Of a stretch of DNA of 64,000 nt, positions 10,823 through 21,235 are shown piece after piece. The stretch's first letter is position 1; the number at the start of each line of letters is the position of its first letter. Source of the DNA: Buddleja alternifolia (taxonomy: Eukaryota > Streptophyta > Magnoliopsida > Lamiales > Scrophulariaceae); assembly GCA_019426215.1 (NCBI GenBank), contig CM033401.1, positions 16,249,134-16,313,133 on the forward strand, in the 5' to 3' direction. The notes beneath the pieces were generated by a model. That model did not search any database. It was not told the DNA's origin and saw nothing but the letters and a program-made list of their open reading frames with translations. The position numbers were made by a program, and so were the translations under genes.

Positions 10823-11158
10823 TATATTTTATTGTCTTATTTTCATATTACATCATTCATTCTGAAAAAGACAAGAAAAATTGCAAAGCAATTAATTAAC
10901 CAATCGAACGCTAAAAAAATCATTTTCGCTTTGCTAAATCTGATTAAGAGATCTAAGCGTTACCCTACTTTGGTAAATTGCTAAAATCACTAAGTTTAAG
11001 TTATTTTTACTGAAGCGCCTGACCCAAGCGCTCAGCTTCCTAACCGTTCAAATCTTTAAAAGTGATACGAATTTTTGAAGTCGAAAAAGGACTTCAGGGT
11101 CTATTCAACCCCCCCCCCCCTTCTAGACCCTTTCGTATGCCACTTGGGACCACCAACA

Positions 11159-12836
11159 ACCATCACATAGATCTGGTAGAATACCACATGAACCTGAGAA
11201 GTATGGGTATCTACTGCAGAGGGAGCTAGAGCTTCACACTGTAGTATAAAAAGGTTATGAAGATGATCCTTGTACCTATTATCAAGCGATGGTGGATGTC
11301 GACGCTTCAAGATGGCGAGAATTCATGGAAACAGAAATGAACTCTATGCAATCGAACTAAGTCTGGACTTTGGTAGATCATCATGAAGGTATCAAACCTA
11401 TAGGATGTAAGTGAATCTACAAAAGAAAGATAGGTAGCGATGTCAAGGTTGACACCTTGAAAAGCCAGACTCGTAGCGAAAGTGTATAGTCAAGGAGAAT
11501 GAATTGACTATCAAGAAACCTTTTCGTCCGTGGCCATGATAAAGTCCATACGAATACTATTATCCATAGCTGCATACTTAGATTATGAGATATGGCAGAT
11601 GGATGTCAAAACGGCCTTTCTGAATGGATTCCTCGAGGAGGATATCTATATGGAACAGCCAAAGGATTTTGTATCCGAGTCCGATATCTATAAAGTATGT
11701 AAACTTGAGAGGTCCATATATGGTCTCAAGCAAGCATCTGGAAGCTGAAATCTCCATTTTGATGAAGTAGTAAAGGGATATGGCTACATCAAGAACGAAG
11801 ATGAACCCTGTGTCTACAAGAAGACTAGTGGGAGCAAACTCTCTATCTTAGTACTATATGTGGATGACATTTTGCTTATAGGAAATGACGTAGGAATGCT
11901 CACCACAGTCAAGAAATGGCTTTCGAGTACGTTTTCCATGAAAGACTTGGGAGAAGCGACGTACATTCTACGCATTCGTATCTACAGGGATAGAATGAAT
12001 AGAATTGTAGGTCTGTCTTAAGCCCTTTACTTAGAAAAGGTCCTAAAGAGGTTTAGGATAGACAATTCTAAGAAAAGGTTTTTTCCCATGAGGCATGGAG
12101 TACACTTGTCCAAGTCTATATGCCCTCAAAGTGAGAAAGATAGGCAGGAGATGAGTAATGTACCCTATGCTTCTACAGTAAGTAGCCTGATGTATGCAAT
12201 ACTGTGTACTAGACCCGACATTGCCTATGCTGTGAGCGTGGTGAGTCGATTTCAGGCAAAGCCGAGAAAAGAACATTCGATAGCTGTGAAAAATATCCTA
12301 AAGCATTTGAAAAGAACTAAGGATATGATTCTCATCTATGGAGGTGGAGACCTGAAGATGGAAGGTTATTCTAATTTGGACTTTCAATCTGATGTTGACA
12401 ATCGAAAATCCACTTTGGGATTTGTTTTTACTCTCAATGGTGGAGCGGTGTCTTGGAAAAATTCCAAGCAAAGCACAACCGCTGATTCCTCCACTGAAGC
12501 GGAGTATGTGGCAGCCTTAGAGGCAGTTGGATGGGAAAGTTTCTTGGAGAACTTGAATCGGTCCCCAGTGCTCAGTTCCCGTTACCACTTTATTGTGATA
12601 ACAATGGAGCTATAGCGCAAGCCAAGGAACCGAGGTCTCAAAACAAATCCAAACACATTGAGAGAAGATTTCACATCATCACGGAGATCGTTGGCAGAGG
12701 AGAGATAGCAATGCAGAAAATAGCCTCAGCTGACAATGTAGCTGACCCGTTCACCAAACCACTACCTCAGGCTGTTTTAGACCGACACTTGGAAAGGATG
12801 GGTATTAGATACCACAATGAGTGGCATTGAGTGCAA
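11159..12836 (+). pseudogene. Tork/Angela-like Copia pol remnant (RT-RNase H)
   Basis: The 3' half of a Copia polyprotein. Recognisable in order: the pre-RT motif RSGRIPHEPEKYGYL (about 11164); the RT start (DASRWREFMETEMNSMQSN); the RT core IWQMDVKTAFLNGFLEEDIY (11590-11655) and IYGLKQAS; the catalytic YVDD at 11857-11868; RNase H around 12350-12500 (TTADSSTEAEYVAA); and the terminal LYCDNNGAIAQAKEPRS and NVADPFTKPLPQ motifs. It ends at GIRYHNEWH. In-frame stops include 11746-11748 (Trp to TGA) and one near 12017 (Gln to TAA), and there is a frameshift near 12530. The catalytic RNase H aspartates are partly replaced. The element's 5' part is missing at the SIRE boundary. Confidence 0.88.
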
Positions 12837-12845
12837 GTGAGAGAT

Positions 12846-14623
12846 TGTTAGGATTATGCCCTCAGATGCCATAGAGGATAGTATGAATAGGGCATCTATC
12901 TTGTATTGAACTTAAATATTATTTATAATAAAAGGCATCATTTAAGTTTTCACTTAATTCTTATCTGCATCTATAAGTTGTGTAAAATATTTTGTCCATG
13001 TTTTTAGTGTGATCCCTCTACTTCCTATGGGATAGGAAGAGTGGCACTAGAGAGATCGATATTGATTACTAAAACAAGTTCGCAAGTAATACGAAGTCTT
13101 TAATGGACAAATAAAGACTTCGAATACTTGTACAATCTTAACTCCGACATGGGAGTGCCTGTCTAGTATCATGGGATGATAAGAGATTAAGATTGTAGGC
13201 ACATCAGTGGAACTGATATGCTCGAACACGACTCGCATCGGTTCTGTCACATGGGTTTTCACTCTATGACTGTCAATGACAGAAATGATTATGCGTAATA
13301 GGTATATGTGAACCTTTGACCTGAAGTATCAGACTGAAGATACACTTGTGACGTCAAGTCTTTCACTAGAGTAGTTAGACCCAATTTACCCATTGGTGGG
13401 GTCAACCTCGAAATGCGGATTTCATGGGCAAGTGGTAGTCTTAGCAGATATCTAAGAGAGATTTGTTCTCTCATAAGTGAATGAGAATGTACCCTATGTA
13501 ATTATAGATAAATAGAGATCAAAGTCTTTGACCAAAACAAGTGAGACGATTGTGCTAGGCACCAAATCGATCTCAATGATCTTGTATTATTATAATTTAT
13601 ACATATGGTCAAGTCCAGTGAGTTTGACATAACCATGACTCTCACTTGACCGGGGAACGTGAACGAAGGGTTTATACATACACGGTACTTACGATTGAAA
13701 GGTTATGGAATGATCCATTCATTTGTATTTCATTTGGGCTACGGAGTGGACCACATGACTGGCTAAGTGTTACCCACTTCCTTTGATTTTCTCTCATTGC
13801 CAAATGAAACTAACCTAAAGAGCCGCGCTAAAGAATTGATAAAGAAAATTGAAAAAGGGATTTTCTATTTTGTTTTGGAGAGATTTAATTTATTGGATAA
13901 GTTAAATAATTAATTGCTTATTGGATAAGATAATTAATTATTAGATAAGATTAATTATTAACTAATTTCTTAGAGAAATATATTTATGAATTAATTTATC
14001 TAATTAATTTTATTATTTAATTAATATATTTATTTATTGGATAAAATAAATAATTAATTGAATAAAGAAATTAACAAAACAAAAGAATTTCGGGCCTTAT
14101 ATGGGGCTTCCATAAGGACGCTCATTGGGCTATGTTGGAGGATCAAATTGCTCTCTTTTGTTTTGTCTTGGTCAATAAGTCATTGAGTTATAAAAGGGCT
14201 CTCCTGACTTTAACCTAGAGAAAGAAATATATTACATGAGTTGTAACTCTCCAAAGAATAGAAGAAGAAAAATATCCTCCCTCTTTATACACCAAAGCCG
14301 TCGCCCCTATAGAGAACAAGAAGGGAATTTTTCATCATCAATTCGCGCGTGATAATTTAGAGGCAACGTGATTCGTTGTTGGATTCATCTACAACTTCAA
14401 AAATTGAAGAACACAAGGGTTGAAAAATTCAAGAAGTTCATCAATCTAAAGTTTAAAAAAAGAATTGGATTCTCCTACCACCTCGCTTCAACGGGTAAGT
14501 CGGATTTACTCGTTAATGCATGTTTGAGATTCAATTATGCGAATTAGAGTACACTTTTGGGTTTTAAATTAAATTTTTGAAATCCTTCCGCTACGTTTAT
14601 GTGTTTTTACGCGAAACCCAACA
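12846..14623 (+). mobile_element. 3' LTR of first Tork/Angela-like Copia
   Basis: It begins TGTTAGGATTATGCCC directly after the purine stretch GTGCAAGTGAGAGAT and ends GAAACCCAACA. Length is about 1.78 kb. The sequence past its end is RNase H coding sequence of a second copy of the same family, so this element was inserted into (or recombined with) that copy. The related, shortened LTR at 19732-21030 shares its 5' and 3' ends. Confidence 0.85.
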
Positions 14624-14983
14624 GATTTCACAATAGTGGCTGAATACATAGATGCCTCTGAGGCAGCTAAAGAGGTTGTTTGGCTTAGGAAGTTCATAGA
14701 GGAACTTCAAGTGGTTCCAAGCATAAAGCTCTCGTTGCCACTTTATTGTGACAACACTGGAGCAATAGCGCAGGCGAAGGAACCTAAGTCTCACAACAAG
14801 TCCAAACACATTGAGAGGAGATATCACATCATAAGAGAGATCGTTGCACGAGCAGATATATCTGTTCAGAAAATAGCCTCAGCTAACAATGTCGCTGACC
14901 TATTGACCAAGCCATTGGCACAAACGGTGCTAAAAAAACATCTGGATGGGATGGGTATTAAATACCATAGCAAATGGCATTAA
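14624..14983 (+). pseudogene. RNase H C-terminal fragment of second Copia
   Basis: Open reading frame ending in GMGIKYHSKWH and a stop. It contains the RNase H motifs VAEYIDASEAAKE, LYCDNTGAIAQAKEPKS, NKSKHIERRYH and NNVADLLTKPL. The upstream part of the gene is cut off by the LTR of the first Copia element. It is the most intact Copia coding piece here but lacks all other domains. The sequence differs enough from the first copy to be a separate insertion. Confidence 0.85.
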
Positions 14984-14998
14984 GTGCAAGTGGGAGAT

Positions 14999-17900
14999 TG
15001 TTAGTGTGTATGCCCTCAAATGCCATAGAGATGATAGATTTATAGGGCATTGATATGTAACTAAACAATATCTTTATAATAAAAGGCATTATCCTGTTGT
15101 TTTATTATAGGCTTTTGTAAAGTTTTAATAAACAACGTAAAGTCCTTGATAATAAGGCAAACTTTCTACTTTCTATGGGTTAGGAAGAATGGCACTAGAA
15201 GAGTTTGATCCTTATTATCTAAAGTTTGGTTCGCAAGTCGAAGAAAGTATTGACTGGACATCAATATAGAATAGAGACTTGTATGATATAAGTTTTGACA
15301 GAGAAAGTGCCAGTCAATCACTATGAGAATGGTAGTGGGAACTCATATCATAGACATCTTAGTTAGACTGATATGTTCGAACACGACTCACATTGGTTTT
15401 GTCACATGGGTTTTCGCTCACTGACAGTCAATGACAAAACCGATAAGTTGTGATAGATATGCGTGAACCTTAGACTTGAGCAATCAAGTTGAAGATGTAC
15501 TTGTGACATAAAGTCTGTCATTAGAGCAGTTAGATCTAATTCACCCGTTGGTGGGGTTGACCTCAAAGTGCAATTTGATAGGCAAGTAACAGTCTTAATG
15601 GATTGGCAAAATGGGATTTATTCTCTCATAAGTGAATGAGCTAAATATCCTATGCAGTCATGAATAAATGGGGTCAAAAGTCTTTAGCCAAAGGATAAAG
15701 AGATACTCATGTTAGACCTGGAGGTATACACATTGACCTCGATTCATTATAAGCTAAGCATATGGTCAAGTCTTGTGGTTTGACTAAACCATGACTCTCA
15801 CTTGACTGGGACATATGAATAAAAGGTTTATACTCGTAGGGTATTCGCAGCGTAAAAGGTTTGGAATGATCCTATTCATTTGATCTCAATTGGGATACGA
15901 TGTGAGCCACGGGTCTGGCTAGGTGTCACTCACATCCTCTTGGATTTCTCCTAATTTTCTTTTGAGACGAACCTAAAGAGTCGCGCTTAAAGGAATTGCA
16001 AAAGGAAAAATCATGGAAATTGACTTGAGAGAATTCTCGATATTGGATATCGAAATTAATTAATTAATTTATCATTGGATGAGCTTATTAATTAATTAAG
16101 TTAACATTTGTTGGTCCCACGTGGCATACGAAAGGGTCTAGAAGGGGGGGGTTGAATAGACCCTGAAATCTTTTTTGACTTCAAAAAGTTTCATACTAAA
16201 AGATTTTTGGACGCTTGAAAAGATGGACGCTTGAAGTGTCTAACGCTTGACTTAAGTGTTCACTTAAAATTATTGGCGCTTTGGCGAAGCTTCTGATGAA
16301 GACTGTTTTTAGGAAGTTAACTCAGACTTCAAGATCTGAATACTTTGACCAAGTAGGTTAAGCGTTCAGTTCTTTAATCAGTGTTAGCACAGCGGAATGA
16401 TTTTTAGAGTCTTCTCTTTGAAAGCTTTAGCATCACAAGAGGTTTCTTAGTTGCTTAGCTTTTGATTGTGTTTTACTTAATCAATTTATGCAATGATATG
16501 ATAGATAAAAGAATTGACTGAAAAGTAAATGACACAATATTTGTAAGGTTCGTTGGGTGGTGTAATCCCAACTACGTCCTTCTTCTCCTCGAACACTTGG
16601 AGGCAATCCACTAAAATGATTCTCAAAGAATCACACAGAATCTTCTACAAATTAGGGAGAGATGGATGTCGATGACTTGAGCTCCTTAATCACACATATT
16701 TCTGCTCCAAATCACTTCAATCCCCTTGCTTCTTTCACCCAGAAATATGGCAAGTATCCAACTTCGACCTCACACAGATCGCGAGGCTTGGATAGAGGTT
16801 TTTCTAAAAAAGGTTTGTTTGATTTTGATGAAGTTCAAACAACTGAAATATCTCAGTAGTAGAGTAGTTTCTTCAAAAAGAATGTTTGAGATATTGGGTT
16901 GACTGTCTCAGGATTTGATGAAAAGCAAATAGAATATTTTCTTGAGTATTCTGGCTTTTCTGAAAGTTTAAGGAATGAAACTTCAATGCAACAGCAATTT
17001 GGCTTGATAATTGTTCTATGTTTGGTTTGTTGTTGAAGTTCTATTTATAGGCATTCTTGGAAAAAGTGTCCATTTGACACATGCAAGGGCGCGTGTCTTT
17101 CACTTTCGCGAGTGAACAACTAATGTCTTTTTTCCTGAAAATTTGCTGCACAAAAGTTGGTGCTGCAGTCTTTGAATTGTTGACAGTCCAATAGGGTGGT
17201 TTCTCCGTACGTCTGAAAGTGCTTATCACATTTAATGCTCTTATCAGCATTTAATGCAATTTGAATTAAAGGCCCGTTGGCATTTAATGGGCATTTAATG
17301 CACTTAGAATATTTGCATTAAACTCCTTTCGATCTGACGCTTCAAGAGAATGTTTGTCATTTGATAGACGCTTCATTCATGAACTGAAAGTTCCATTTAA
17401 TCTGGAGGACTATTTAATGTTTAGACGCTTGGAAAAAGTCTTCAGACTTTATTTAGAAATGTAGACGCTTGAGACTTCAGTCTTCGTTACTTGACACCTC
17501 ACTCAGAACATGTCAGGCGCTTAGAGTGAACTTCTTCAAACTTCATTCACTATTGATTTTTTGGACGCTTGGAGTCTTCAGATTTCGCGGTCTTGATAAG
17601 CTCACTCAAGAAGTATCAAACGCTTTAATTTAACTGACTTCTTGATCTAAGAATGTCAAAAGTAAAAGATAAAATAAATCCTATACATTTCTAATGTTCA
17701 AATGCTTATACAATGTATCTATGAAATTTAAGCATACATAACTTTGGGGTCTAACAAGATTCCTAATTGTCATCATCAAAACATCTAACATGAAATTCCT
17801 AACAACATTTAATTAATTTCTTGGAGAAAATTAATTATAGAGTCAACAAGGATTTAATTAATTATTTGATTAATTTATTTATTGGATAAATAATATTAAT

Positions 17901-18341
17901 TAAATATATAATTAAACGAATCAAAATGGATTAATCATAGGGCTTAGAAAAAGCCCTAAGTGGGCGTCCATGAGAACGCCCATATGCCTAGGATTTTTAG
18001 GTTATTTGTTTTTCATTAGTAGTATAAATATACTACTTAGTGAAAATCAAAGTAAGCCTCAAGTCATAACTTTCTCTCCAAGTCAAAATAATTTTCCATC
18101 TCTCTCTCCATCTAGCCAAATTCAAGGAGGAAAAAGAAGACGATTTTTGCTTTTGATTCTGACGTGGCAATTTAGAGACGACGATAATTTTGCTGTTCAA
18201 AAGGAATCGTGATTTCTGGTTCAGAAACTAAAATTCGCGAATAAGGTACATATTTCGAAACACAATTTGAATATGCAAAATCAAGATAAACCACGTGGGA
18301 CTTTTATTTCCCGCTGCGTATTTACATTAAAAATCCCAACC
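14999..18341 (+). mobile_element. 3' LTR of second Copia, split by a solo SIRE LTR
   Basis: It begins TGTTAGTGTGTATGCCC after the purine stretch GTGCAAGTGGGAGAT and ends near AAAAATCCCAAC, where the usual terminal CCCAACA has changed. The minus-strand Copia LTR at 39146-50692 is a close relative (shared TATGCCCTC-AATGCCATA start). Without the 1.7 kb solo LTR inserted at 16109-17804, its length is about 1.64 kb. Confidence 0.82.
16109..17804 (-). mobile_element. solo SIRE-type LTR, minus strand (1696 bp)
   Basis: The reverse complement starts TGTTAGGAATTTC and ends GTGGGACCAACA, matching the SIRE LTR at 8412. It is flanked on both sides by the 5 bp duplication ACATT (16104-16108, 17805-17809), which is the Copia integrase signature. 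There is no internal region, so the original element was lost by LTR-LTR recombination. It lies inside a Copia LTR. A reading frame at 16662-16859 is part of the LTR and not a gene. Confidence 0.92.
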
Positions 18342-19171
18342 TGCATAACCGGATAGTAGGCAATGCGGTGTAGGCATTATTTTACCTATTATATAGACTA
18401 CATCATTTATAGTTTTGGGCCTGAACAGTCTAAAGTCTAGACTATGTTTGGGAGCATTGTTTGGGTTGTGGTGCATAGTGTAGGAACTATTTTGCTTAGT
18501 ATATAGCCTATATTATTTTCCCATTTTAATCATCAACAGACCAACCCATGATTCTGAATATTGTTTAGTTTATGATGCTACATGGAGATTGGGGTAATGT
18601 ACAAACTAAAGGACTTCATACCTGTTTTGAATCTATATCTATGTTTTACTCTCAACTTGTCACACGTATCAGTATACATTACTATTTACTTTTTCCATGT
18701 ATGATATACGAGCGACTTGATATCAAATGCATTGGATGCATTGTTCTGACATTTTTAACAACAATCCCCCCCCCCCCCACCGTTTGAAAGGGAATAACAT
18801 TAGTCCGAGGAATCCTTGCTCGCTCCTGACTCAGCCAAATCCATATGTATTTGATAAAATAACTTACCATTTTAGTAAGGCATGATCACAACACACATAA
18901 AATTGACCATTCAATTTGACACAGTAAAATATGTGTTTCTAATAGTTCAGTCTAATGTCATCTCAACAAAATAGAGGTTGCGTATATATTCAAGGTGACT
19001 GGATAATTGCATATAAACACTTAGAAAAGGCACTTGATTATAATTTCTTATCTTTAAGTGCACAATATCTAATGCGATTACTATCTCCCGTTTCAATGGA
19101 GATAAAAAAAATTGAAAAAAAAAATAGTGTTCTCTGTTATATAAATGCAGGACGAATGGATTTAAGATAAC
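18342..19171. other. no recognisable gene
   Basis: About 830 bp of AT-rich DNA between the Copia LTR end and an unknown reading frame. It holds a C-run near 18769-18778 and two related short blocks (CTATTATATAGACTACATCA near 18390 and TAGTATATAGCCTATATTAT near 18500), so there may be a weak internal duplication. I see no coding sequence or transposon ends. Confidence 0.4.
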
Positions 19172-19684
19172 TCAACAGGGAATTTCCCTGTTCAAACACA
19201 TGGTCCTTCCACTCAGTTTTAAATCATAAGTCATCCTTCTAACCTCTTCAACAACATCTACAACATCATTCATGAGCTTCTGCATGCTGGAATCTTGGTC
19301 AGCCAATCGATGAAACATGTGCTCTTCACTAGTGTTTATATACGCCTTAACTGAACGCGCGAGCGTCGAAACACATGTTTCTGCACTATCTCCAGCAGCA
19401 TTGTAAATAAGTCTAGGCGCCTCGGACACGAGCTTGTTTGTAGCCTGTCTCAGGTGGAAACCCAACAAATACGCCTCAACATTAATGTCACCTAATGCTC
19501 GTTCAGTCCTGTCTAACGATAAAGCTATATCTTCCATGATATCTTGACACCAAGACCAATCCTCACCACAAGAGACCATGCCTATGCAACCCTCTTTAGT
19601 AAGAGCGCCTTTTATTTCACCAACAGCGACTACATGAATATAACCAAGACCAGTAATCAGTTTCAGATTGATCAAAATAGCCAT
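19172..19684 (-). CDS. unrecognised ORF of 170 residues
   Basis: An uninterrupted minus-strand frame from the ATG at 19682-19684. The protein is acidic and looks helical over its second half (SMQKLMNDVVDVVEEVRRM), with a glycine-rich hydrophobic start and five cysteines. I do not recognise a family. The base composition fits a coding strand on minus, like the RPA-like region to the right. It stops 48 bp before a Copia LTR fragment, so it may once have been part of a longer gene that continued across 19732-21030. It could be a captured gene fragment in a larger element, a degraded host exon or chance. No intron or promoter can be assigned. Confidence 0.35.
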   Translation of the reverse strand: MAILINLKLITGLGYIHVVAVGEIKGALTKEGCIGMVSCGEDWSWCQDIMEDIALSLDRTERALGDINVEAYLLGFHLRQATNKLVSEAPRLIYNAAGDSAETCVSTLARSVKAYINTSEEHMFHRLADQDSSMQKLMNDVVDVVEEVRRMTYDLKLSGRTMCLNREIPC

Positions 19685-19731
19685 GGTCTGTTAGTTAGCC
19701 AATCAGCTGGAGAATTCAAAATGCATATAAA

Positions 19732-21030
19732 TGTTAGGTTAATGTCCTCAAATGCCACTAGAGGATTAGAGAATGTAAGGACATTATTAAATTGTAATTG
19801 TTTATTATTCTATTAACAAAAAGGCATTTAGTTGTTTACTGTTGGCATTTATATATTGTAATTATCTATAAGTCCATGAACACAAGAGTTGACTCTCTAA
19901 GGCACTATAGGAGTTTAATACTTGTGTACTAAAATAGTCTGGAAGTCAATGACTCTCAATTGGGCGTTCGAAATCATGAAGACTTGTATGATGTGAGTTT
20001 TGACGAGAAAGGTGTCCGTCAATCACTAGAAAATAGTGAATAACTCATATCATAGGTGCACTGATGGAGATAGTGACACTCAGACATGACTCGCATCAAT
20101 TCTGTCACATGAGTTTTTTCATTTGGGCTACGAAGTTGGTCATGTGACTGGCTAGGTGTTACCTACTTCTTTTGGTTTTCTCTCATTGTCAAATGAAACG
20201 AACCTAAAGAGTCGCGCTAAAGAATTGATGAAGAAAATTGAAAAGGATTTTTTATTTTATTTTTGGAGAGATTTAATTAATTGGATAAGTTAAATAATTA
20301 ATTAATTACTTATTGGATAAGATAATTAATTAAATCAATAAGGTTAATTATTAATTACTTTCTTAGAGAAATATATTAATGAATTAATTTATCTAATTAA
20401 TTTTATTATTTCATTAATTTATTTATTTACTGGATAAAATAAATTATGAATTGAATAAAGAATTCATTAAACAAAGCAAGAGAAGAATCCGGGCCCCATG
20501 TGGGGAGTCCTCTTAGGGCTAGTTGGATGATCAATTTGGTCTCTTTTGTTTTGTCTTGGTCAATAAGTCATTGAGATATAAAAGACTTCTCTTGACTTTA
20601 ACCTAGACAATCAATTGAATTACAGTTCATTGTAAGTTTGTAACTCTCCAAATAATAGAAGAAGAAAAATATCCTCCCCCCTATACACACACTAGTCGTT
20701 GCCCGTATAGAGAAGAAGTGGGATTTTTTTCATCATCAATTCGTGCGTGATAATTTAGAGACAACATGTTTCGTTGTTTGGATTTATTTACAAAAAACTT
20801 CAAGAAATCAAGACTTGAAGAATACGAGGATTGAAGAATTCAAGAAGTTCATCAATTCGAAGTTTTGAAGAAGAATTGGATTCTCCTATCACCTCGCTTC
20901 AACGGGTAAGTTGAATTTATTCGTTAAAGCGATTTTGCATTCAATTATGCAATTAGAGAACACTTTGGGTTTTAATTAAATTTTTGAAATCCTTCTGCTG
21001 CGTTTATGAGTTTTTTCGCAAAACCCAACA
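19732..21030 (+). mobile_element. internally deleted Copia LTR
   Basis: It starts TGTTAGGTTAATGTCC and ends AAACCCAACA, like the LTR at 12846-14623, but is about 1.3 kb. The middle is missing: CTGTCACATGAG runs straight into TTTTTCATTTGGGCTACG, a junction not found in the longer copy. The flanking 5 bp are ATAAA and ACCAA, so there is no target duplication. It is either an old solo LTR with mutated flanks or a deletion remnant. Confidence 0.8.
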
Positions 21031-21235
21031 ACCAATCCCTATGTGCGAACCAAAATAGATTAACATAATGTTCACGACACACAACTTAGATCATCCCAGG
21101 GCAACACAACAAATCTAATATAATAGAACGCATAAACTAACATCACACATGCTTCGTTATTATTCTCCTAATATACTAACACAAGGTCGCATATAGGTCA
21201 GCGAGCGCGCCCGCCATAACCTTGTCTCCGCTTAG

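Larger units (their letters stand above)
8412..11158 (+). mobile_element. 3' LTR of the SIRE-like element, split by a MULE
   Basis: The LTR begins TGTTAGGAAATTTC after the polypurine tract and ends near GGGACCACCAACA. A TATA box (CTATAAATAC, 9011-9020) lies in the promoter part. Without the Mutator-like insertion the LTR is about 1.46 kb. Matching LTRs on the minus strand are at 16109-17804 and 59993-61487. The downstream neighbour is Copia pol sequence of another family, so the SIRE element had inserted into that element; its 5' target duplication is outside the window. Confidence 0.85.
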
